Below, piece by piece: positions 5,855-9,290 of a stretch of 9,290 bases of DNA. Position numbers and translations under genes: made by a program. The DNA lies in contig BNVZ01000044.1 of assembly GCA_025998475.1 (NCBI GenBank), positions 1 to 9,290 on the forward strand, given 5' to 3'. The notes below the pieces were generated by a model, which ran no database searches, was not told the origin of the DNA, and saw only the letters and a list, made by a program, of their open reading frames with translations. The DNA is from Endomicrobiia bacterium. Its GTDB lineage: Bacteria > Elusimicrobiota > Endomicrobiia > Endomicrobiales > Endomicrobiaceae. The first letter of the stretch is position 1. Every line of letters begins with the position of its first letter.

Positions 5855-6310
5855 ATGACAAGAGGGCTATTTAAATTTTTGCTTATTGATGATGTTTTAA
5901 AAAAAGATATTATTTTTTTGAAAAAGATTACTTTGTTTCAAGGATTATCGGATAGATCTTTGGCAAAAATAGCGTTAATCGTATTTAAAAAAACTTATCT
6001 TCCAGGCGAAAAAATTTATGAAAGTCGTCATGAGGCAAAAGTTGTTTACATAATTAAAAACGGTCAAATTAAGCCGACAGGAGAAAATTTAAGTAGGGTT
6101 GTAGAGCCTGAAGATTTTTTTGGAGAAATATCTCTAATAGGAAATCATAATCATGGTTGCGATGCTGTTGCTTTAAAAGAAAGTGAACTGTATCTTGTTT
6201 ATCGTGTTAAATTTGAAGATATAATCGAGTCTGATAGTAAAGCCGGTTTAATAATAATGAGAAACCTTGCCTCTTTGTTTGTAACAAGGCTGAATTGTTC
6301 TAAATTTTGA
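5855..6310 (+). CDS. Stand-alone cyclic-nucleotide-binding-like domain protein
   Basis: 151 residues from ATG 5855, chosen because AAAGGA (5843-5848) lies six bases upstream; an upstream TTG at 5831 in the same frame overlaps the PHP gene and lacks such a site. After a short N-terminal helix comes a CNBD/CRP-type fold: LKKITLFQGLSDRSLAKIA (22-40), Y-LPGEKIYE (48-56), VVYIIKNGQI (63-72), FFGEISLIG (88-96), ending with a C-terminal helix. There is no helix-turn-helix, so it is not a complete CRP-type regulator. The phosphate-contacting Arg expected some residues after FGEISL is not seen (region GNHNHGCDAVAL), so nucleotide binding is doubtful. Coupling to the PHP gene suggests a sensory or regulatory partner. 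An IS200-like remnant begins at its stop codon, so the native C-terminus may be altered. Confidence 0.75.
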   Translation: MTRGLFKFLLIDDVLKKDIIFLKKITLFQGLSDRSLAKIALIVFKKTYLPGEKIYESRHEAKVVYIIKNGQIKPTGENLSRVVEPEDFFGEISLIGNHNHGCDAVALKESELYLVYRVKFEDIIESDSKAGLIIMRNLASLFVTRLNCSKF

Positions 6311-6337
6311 TTGTTAAACTATTGCCCCAAGCAAGCC

Positions 6338-6814
6338 ATGAGCAAACCGCTTAAAGTAGTACAATTAGGCTATGGAAACGCTCGAAAAAGCAGACAGCAT
6401 AGTGCATATAAGATACACTACCATTTTGTGTAACGCCTAAAAGCATAAGAAAAACTATATTTGGTAATATTTAGCGTTGTAATAGTAATTCAAATAACAA
6501 AAGAAATTTGGTAACGCTGCAAACATAGAGTTTTGAGCAAATCGGAAATAGATGGCAATCACCCATTACCCACTAAGTTGCAGCCCAAAGTTCTCACCAA
6601 TGCCAAGTAATACAAGTTATTAAAAGTATAACAGCACGAGAGATGTTTCGCCGTCAATTGATTTAAAAAAAGAACTTTGGGGTGGCGGCGTCGGAGCAAT
6701 GACTTTATTGCAACAGTAGCAAGTAGGAAACAGAAGGGATTCTTGGGCTATGTTGCTAAACAGGGGGTCAAAGATCTACAGCAACAATTACAGCTCTTCA
6801 ATTTCCACTGCTGA
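6338..6814 (+). pseudogene. tnpA: IS200/IS605 TnpA (Y1 HUH transposase), broken
   Basis: The start ATG 6338 reads MSKPLKVVQLGYG...RQHSAYKIHYHFV, the conserved TnpA opening (HS-YK-HYH-V), then stops at 6431-6433. Later pieces appear in different frames: WTPK-like TPKSIRKTIFGNI; CSPKFSPMP; QVIQVIKSITAREMFRRQLI; DLKKELWGG; DFIATVASRK; and YVAKQGVKDLQQQLQLFNF, ending at TGA 6812-6814. In order these match the whole length of TnpA, including the helix after the HUH motif and the C-terminal region with the catalytic-Tyr type sequence. The HUH site itself is degraded: DGNH is followed by PLPT, where H-hydrophobic-H is expected. At least four frameshifts are needed. The family assignment comes from residue patterns, not from a search. 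Confidence 0.8.
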
Positions 6815-6816
6815 TA

Positions 6817-6836
6817 CCGCACGTCTTGCTGTGCGG
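6817..6836 (+). repeat. IS200/IS605 right-end hairpin
   Basis: CCGCAC (6817-6822) pairs perfectly with GTGCGG (6831-6836) around GTCTTGCT. It lies three bases after the tnpA stop, where this family has the subterminal hairpin recognised by TnpA. The left end of the second copy can form a weaker hairpin with CGCA (8575-8578) and TGCG (8588-8591), and shares the TGTGCG edge. Confidence 0.6.
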
Positions 6837-6926
6837 AGGTTCATTTAAATTTGCCCCCAAGACAAAAAATAGGAAAAACAATAGACCTCTTGCGTAACCA
6901 ACACATAAAAGTACAATAGAAGTGCT

Positions 6927-7079
6927 ATGAAACAGAAAAAGAAAGCAGGTGGGTCGGGTGTAATGAGTTTAGTATTAATGGAAGTAAAGAAAGGGACATT
7001 TGATAAAACAAAGGATAGCAAGGATAGAAGAAAAGATAGGAGGAAGGAAGGCAAAAAGGTTCAAAATAGTACAGAATAG
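6927..7079 (+). pseudogene. IS5-family transposase remnant, copy A
   Basis: The ATG at 6927 gives 50 residues that join the transposase N-terminus (MKQKKKAGGSG, then VKKGTFDKTKD, like the family's GVKK-TFDKM) directly to the C-terminal region, now out of frame. After the junction near 7050, the other frame still reads KRFKIVQNRY. A 2-base deletion relative to copy B then destroys the YRNRRKRFGLRFNL signature. No DDE catalytic residues remain. It cannot make a transposase. Confidence 0.7.
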
Positions 7080-7166
7080 ATATATATCGCAAAAGACGCT
7101 TTGGACTGCGATTTAACTTGGGTTGCAGGTATTTGTAATTCTAAAATTTAATACTTAGTTGTGCAA

Positions 7167-7171
7167 GAGGT
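7167..7171 (+). promoter_or_regulatory. Putative Shine-Dalgarno of the permease inside the IS terminal repeat
   Basis: GAGGT is the end of the IS5-family inverted repeat (AAGAGGTC) and lies 3 bases before ATG 7175. It pairs with the anti-Shine-Dalgarno core, although the spacing is short. There is no other purine-rich site upstream of this start. Confidence 0.45.
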
Positions 7172-7174
7172 CCA

Positions 7175-8218
7175 ATGACAGAATCTTCAAAAAATAAAAT
7201 TTTTATTATTGCGATAATGATTTTTCTTATAGCTTGTTTGTTTTTATATTTTTCCAGAGGAGTTCTTGCCCCTTTTCTTATAGCTGCATTCATTACCTAT
7301 CTAATATCTCCGTTGGTTGCGACAATACAATCGTACGGGTATAGAAGATGGGTTGGTGTGACAATAATTGCTATTATTGTCATTACTTGTTTTGCCGTCA
7401 TATTAATGATTTTTGTTCCTATTTTGATTAGCGAGCTCGAAAAACTTAAAATCAGCTCCTTAGATTATTATAAATACTTTTCAAATCATCTTGATATTAT
7501 AAGAGATAAAGTTGAAATATATATTCCTGTTATTAAACGTTATGATATTTCTGATATAGTTATTACAAAAATTCGTGATTTTGTGTTTTCAAAGGCACAT
7601 CAGATTCCTGTTTATCTTATGAGTATTTTCTCTGTTTTTTCAATTATAATCTTGATACCTATGCTTGTACTGTCTATGCTGTTAGGAGGAAATAAAAGCA
7701 TAAATGCAATGATAGCTCTCCTTCCGGCGAGTTATATTGAAACAGTGCTGTCTATTATTTATGAAATAGATGCCATTTTGGGAAGATTTATAAGAGGATG
7801 GCTTATAGAAGCTTCTTTTGTTGGAATTATGTCTACAATATTTTTAAGCATTCTTGGTGTTAATTTTGCGTTGATCATAGGTCTTGCTACAGGTATTGTA
7901 AGTATGATTCCCTACATTGGTAATTTTATCGGATTAATTTTAGCCCTTGTTGTTGGCGTAATACAGTTTCAAACTTTTGCGATAGCTGTAAAAATAATTA
8001 TAGTGTACGTTATAGTATGGTTTTTGGATAATAATTTTATTCAGCCTTTAGCCATAGGGCGCAATGTAAATTTAGGTTCCGTTATGGTGGTTTTCGCGAT
8101 GCTTGCGGGAGGTCAAGTTTTTGGTTTCCTAGGTGTGATTTTTGCGGTTCCAGTCATGGCAATGATTAAAGCAGTTTTGATAATGCTTATACAAAAGTAT
8201 AAAAGAGCTATCTCTTAG
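7175..8218 (+). CDS. AI-2E family (PerM/TqsA-like) membrane transporter
   Basis: 347 residues with the typical layout of the AI-2E transporter family (PF01594). Two or three N-terminal membrane segments (about 9-26, 29-48, 60-82) are followed by a soluble helical region (about 85-145) and a C-terminal membrane block. Signatures include LLPASYIETVLSIIYEIDAILGRFIRG split over 182-208, LGVNFALIIGLATGIVSMIP (227-246) followed by YIGNFIG, QPLAIGRNVNLGSVMVV (290-306) and GGQVFGFLGVIFAVPVMA (312-329). Members export autoinducer-2 or other small solutes, or act as Na+/H+ antiporters; the substrate here is unknown. No partial or broken domain is seen. The start lies directly beyond an IS end. A GTG at 8218 overlaps the stop and opens a small truncated ORF. 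Confidence 0.88.
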   Translation: MTESSKNKIFIIAIMIFLIACLFLYFSRGVLAPFLIAAFITYLISPLVATIQSYGYRRWVGVTIIAIIVITCFAVILMIFVPILISELEKLKISSLDYYKYFSNHLDIIRDKVEIYIPVIKRYDISDIVITKIRDFVFSKAHQIPVYLMSIFSVFSIIILIPMLVLSMLLGGNKSINAMIALLPASYIETVLSIIYEIDAILGRFIRGWLIEASFVGIMSTIFLSILGVNFALIIGLATGIVSMIPYIGNFIGLILALVVGVIQFQTFAIAVKIIIVYVIVWFLDNNFIQPLAIGRNVNLGSVMVVFAMLAGGQVFGFLGVIFAVPVMAMIKAVLIMLIQKYKRAIS

Positions 8219-8379
8219 TGCGCATTTTATTACTTTCTGTAAGTGTGCTCGCACAAAATTCAGTAAAAACATGGAGGGGACAGAGGAAGCGTCTGCAAAG
8301 AATCATCGACGAAAGCTACTATAATTACTATCTCGTCAATACTTCAAAATATGTTATAAATGCTGCTAACGGGATTTGA
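8218..8379 (+). CDS. Truncated ORF for a probable secreted protein, coupled to the permease
   Basis: GTG 8218 overlaps the permease TAG (TAGTG), giving 53 residues: MRILLLSVSVLAQNSVKTW, then RGQRKRLQRIIDESYYNYYL, ending SKYVINAANGI. The start looks like a short signal peptide with cleavage near LA-Q. The final residues and the TGA stop (8377-8379) come from the antisense strand of the tRNA-Glu 3' end. The ORF therefore looks like a gene whose 3' part was lost or replaced at the tRNA. I do not recognise the family. It may be a pseudogene, or a short protein still translated through coupling. Confidence 0.4.
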   Translation: MRILLLSVSVLAQNSVKTWRGQRKRLQRIIDESYYNYYLVNTSKYVINAANGI

Positions 8380-8434
8380 ACCCGTGATCTCCGCCTTGAG
8401 AGGGCGATGTCCTAAACCACTAGACGATAGCAGC
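8361..8434 (-). tRNA. tRNA-Glu (anticodon CTC)
   Basis: Read on the minus strand from 8434, acceptor GCTGCTA pairs with TAGCAGC, followed by discriminator A (8361); CCA is not encoded. The D-arm is GTC-TAGTGGTTTAG-GAC. The anticodon arm is TCGCC-CTCTCAA-GGCGG with anticodon CTC (Glu). The T-arm is ACGGG-TTCAAAT-CCCGT. All stems close, and the D-arm and anticodon arm match the tRNA-Glu pattern. It lies opposite to its neighbours and has its own promoter upstream (8497-8525). Discriminator A differs from the G usual in some bacteria but is compatible with Glu. Confidence 0.95.
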
Positions 8435-8496
8435 ATAACAGCTGGTATTCTGCATTTGCTGCAAATACCTAAGTTAAACGCGGGGAGAGGAAGGCA

Positions 8497-8525
8497 ATTA
8501 TATAAAAAATACCATTATATTTCAA
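8497..8525 (-). promoter_or_regulatory. Sigma-70-type promoter for tRNA-Glu
   Basis: On the minus strand, TTGAAA (plus 8520-8525) and a perfect TATAAT (plus 8497-8502) are separated by exactly 17 bases. Transcription would start near 8490, giving a 5' leader of about 55 bases before the tRNA at 8434. The leader contains a hairpin (8444-8469: GGTATT-CT-GCA paired with TGC-AAATACC). Confidence 0.65.
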
Positions 8526-8556
8526 TAACATACCCGGTAGAGACCTAATTCTCTTT

Positions 8557-8669
8557 ATTGTTAAACTATCGCCCCGCAAGCAAGCTGTGCGCAAACCGCT
8601 TAAAGTAGTACAATTAGGCTATGGGAAACGCTCGAAAAAGGGACAGCATAGTGCATATAAGATACACTA
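8557..8669 (+). mobile_element. Left-end fragment of the IS200/IS605-type element
   Basis: About 110 bases are roughly 90 percent identical to 6310-6420. A frame from GTG 8587 reads MRKPLKVVQLGYGKRSKKG then QHSAYKIH, the TnpA N-terminus, and is cut at TA (8668-8669) by the IS5-family copy B. Here the GKRSKKG segment is intact, whereas the longer copy reads GNARKSR because of two compensating single-base indels. The remainder of this element is absent on the far side of copy B, so the insertion was accompanied or followed by a deletion. Confidence 0.75.
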
Positions 8670-9133
8670 GACCTCTTGCATAACTAATATATAAAAGTAC
8701 AATAGAAGTACTATGAAACAGAAAAAGAAAGCATGTGGGTCGGGTGGAATGGGTTTAGTATTAATGGGAGTAAAGAAAGCATTTGATAAAACAAAGGATA
8801 GCAAGAAGAAAAGAAAAGAAAAAGAGGAAGATAGGTGAGCAAAGAGAAAATTGAGTACAGAGAATATTGTAAAGATGATGTTTGAATACTTTAGGGCAAT
8901 ACCCGAACATATTGTCACAAGAGACAGCTACAATGTCAGCAAAAGTTGTGCATATAGGACTAAAAGCACGTAGAAGAAGTATTAATAATAGTGGGGAATA
9001 TGCGTTAGATGGGAAAAGGTTCAAAATAGTACAGAATAGATACAGAAACCGCAAAAGACCCTTCGGACTGCGATTTAACTTGAGTTTCAGGTATTTGTAA
9101 TTTTGAATTTAACACTTAGTTGTGCGGGAGGTC
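8670..9133 (+). mobile_element. Internally deleted IS5-family element, copy B (464 bp)
   Basis: Terminal inverted repeats: left GACCTCTTGCATAACTAA and the complement of the right end GACCTCCCGCACAACTAA match at 15 of 18. TA flanks both sides (8668-8669 and 9134-9135), fitting the short TA-type target duplication of the IS427-like part of the IS5 family. The element carries the N-terminal DNA-binding part and the C-terminal tail of the transposase, but no catalytic DDE core. It is about half the size of a complete IS5-family element, so it could move only with help from a full copy elsewhere. Confidence 0.82.
8713..9100 (+). pseudogene. IS5-family transposase remnant, copy B
   Basis: ATG 8713 reads MKQKKKACGSGG...MGVKKAFDKTKD...KEEDR, meets TGA 8836-8838, then continues in the same frame as AKRKLSTENIVKMMFEYFRA and EHIVTRDSYNVSKSCAYRT to TAG 8971-8973. 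This is the helix-turn-helix N-terminal domain of IS5-family transposases (KLS-E, EYFR, H-I...YNVS-S-AYRT). The TGA is probably a former GGA. In another frame, KRFKIVQNRYRNRKRPFGLR (to 9100) is the C-terminal signature of the family. The DDE core between them is deleted. Near the end both copies need the same one-base shift to read GICNFE, so that shift predates their separation. Confidence 0.8.
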
Positions 9134-9143
9134 TAATCTTTAA

Positions 9144-9290
9144 ACGTCACGCTTGGTACTGTCGTCATTTTCGCAAGTAGCGCAAATCCATTTAACATGG
9201 ATACTTGCTTTGGTAAGTAATAAAATTCGTGCTGTTTGTCACAACATTGACAAAGTTTTTAGAAACATTTACAGTGGTCTTATAGAAAAA
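9144..9290 (+). CDS. Open frame running off the right edge (partial, unidentified)
   Basis: After TAA 9141-9143 the frame is open for 49 codons to the window end: TSRLVLSSFSQVAQIHLTW, then ILALVSNKIRAVCHNIDKVF, ending RNIYSGLIEK. No ATG is present; TTG 9153 is possible but lacks a Shine-Dalgarno sequence. The last 28 residues look like a normal soluble helical protein. It may be a gene truncated at its 5' side by copy B of the IS5-family element, or a chance frame. A competing frame (LNVTLGTVVIFASSANPF) is open from the IS end to TAA near 9222. Neither is recognised. Confidence 0.3.

Larger units (their letters stand above)
6310..6850 (+). mobile_element. Decayed IS200/IS605-type element (right boundary approximate)
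   Basis: The left edge is defined by a repeat shared with 8557-8669, beginning ATTGTTAAACTAT in both copies. The body encodes a frameshifted Y1 transposase (tnpA) on the plus strand. A hairpin with CCGCAC/GTGCGG arms (6817-6836) follows tnpA directly, as expected for the right-end hairpin of this family. There are no terminal inverted repeats, also typical of the family. The exact right end cannot be seen. The total of about 540 bases is slightly short for an IS200-type element, consistent with deletions. It is inactive. Confidence 0.75.
6884..7172 (+). mobile_element. Internally deleted IS5-family element, copy A (289 bp)
   Basis: The ends are imperfect inverted repeats: left GACCTCTTGCGTAACCAA and the complement of the right end GACCTCTTGCACAACTAA match at 15 of 18 positions, the first 10 perfectly. 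The interior matches both ends of copy B (8670-9133), but about 170 bases of the middle are missing. It carries start and end fragments of an IS5-family transposase only. A TA precedes the left end, but the right flank is CA, so no target duplication survives. The right end sits 2 bases before the permease ATG. Confidence 0.8.

Noticed and set aside
7123..7154. Outward promoter at the right end of IS copy A (TTGCAG with a TAATAC)
   Set aside because: The spacing is 20 bases and neither box is good; only the ribosome-binding-site idea is kept.
8360..8548. Plus-strand ORF of 62 codons beginning MLLTGFEPVISALRG
   Set aside because: It is the antisense reading of the tRNA-Glu gene and its promoter. 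Such LLTGFEPVISAL frames are a common false protein call over tRNAs.
8667..9054. Minus-strand ORFs rich in Phe, Leu and Ser inside the IS5-family copy
   Set aside because: They are shadows of the A- and G-rich transposase coding strand, which shows the family signatures.

Overview
The window is an AT-rich bacterial segment with a Gram-negative (diderm) envelope cluster, several decayed insertion sequences, one tRNA and many gene relics. The Tol-Pal genes show an outer membrane. The low GC, the gene debris and the broken transposons suggest a genome under reductive decay, as in host-associated bacteria. My tentative guess is an Elusimicrobiota/Endomicrobium-like symbiont, but that rests on overall character and not on a marker gene.

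Layout: 1-547 holds the likely 3' tail of an upstream gene and frameshifted coding debris, including a fragment like the RTX/haemolysin-related Ca-binding domain. 548-3979 is a tight same-strand cluster: pal, cpoB (ybgF), a TonB/TolA-like energy transducer and tolB. Together they encode the outer-membrane to peptidoglycan to inner-membrane Tol-Pal machinery, without tolQ or tolR in view. The transducer gene carries a 92-bp tandem duplication at its 3' end that swapped its last residues and left a second copy of the coding sequence before tolB. 3980-4505 has no intact gene, but holds a membrane-protein relic and two inverted repeats. 4506-6310 is a two-gene unit: a membrane-embedded PHP-domain protein followed by a small stand-alone cyclic-nucleotide-binding-like protein.

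6310-7172 is transposon debris: a frameshifted IS200/IS605-type tnpA with its right-end hairpin, then an internally deleted IS5-family element that ends 2 bp before the start codon of an AI-2E-family permease (7175-8218). After the permease come a truncated ORF for a secreted protein, a minus-strand tRNA-Glu(CTC) with a good promoter, and a second transposon nest: a 5' fragment of the same IS200-like element cut by a second internally deleted IS5-family copy. The window ends in an open frame that runs off the edge.

No CRISPR array, rRNA or prophage was seen. The most unusual items are the transducer 3' duplication with an in-phase A AAA AAG slippery heptamer that could bring ribosomes into the second copy, the PHP protein whose two flanking membrane modules look like duplicates of each other, and the IS end that may supply the ribosome-binding site of the permease.
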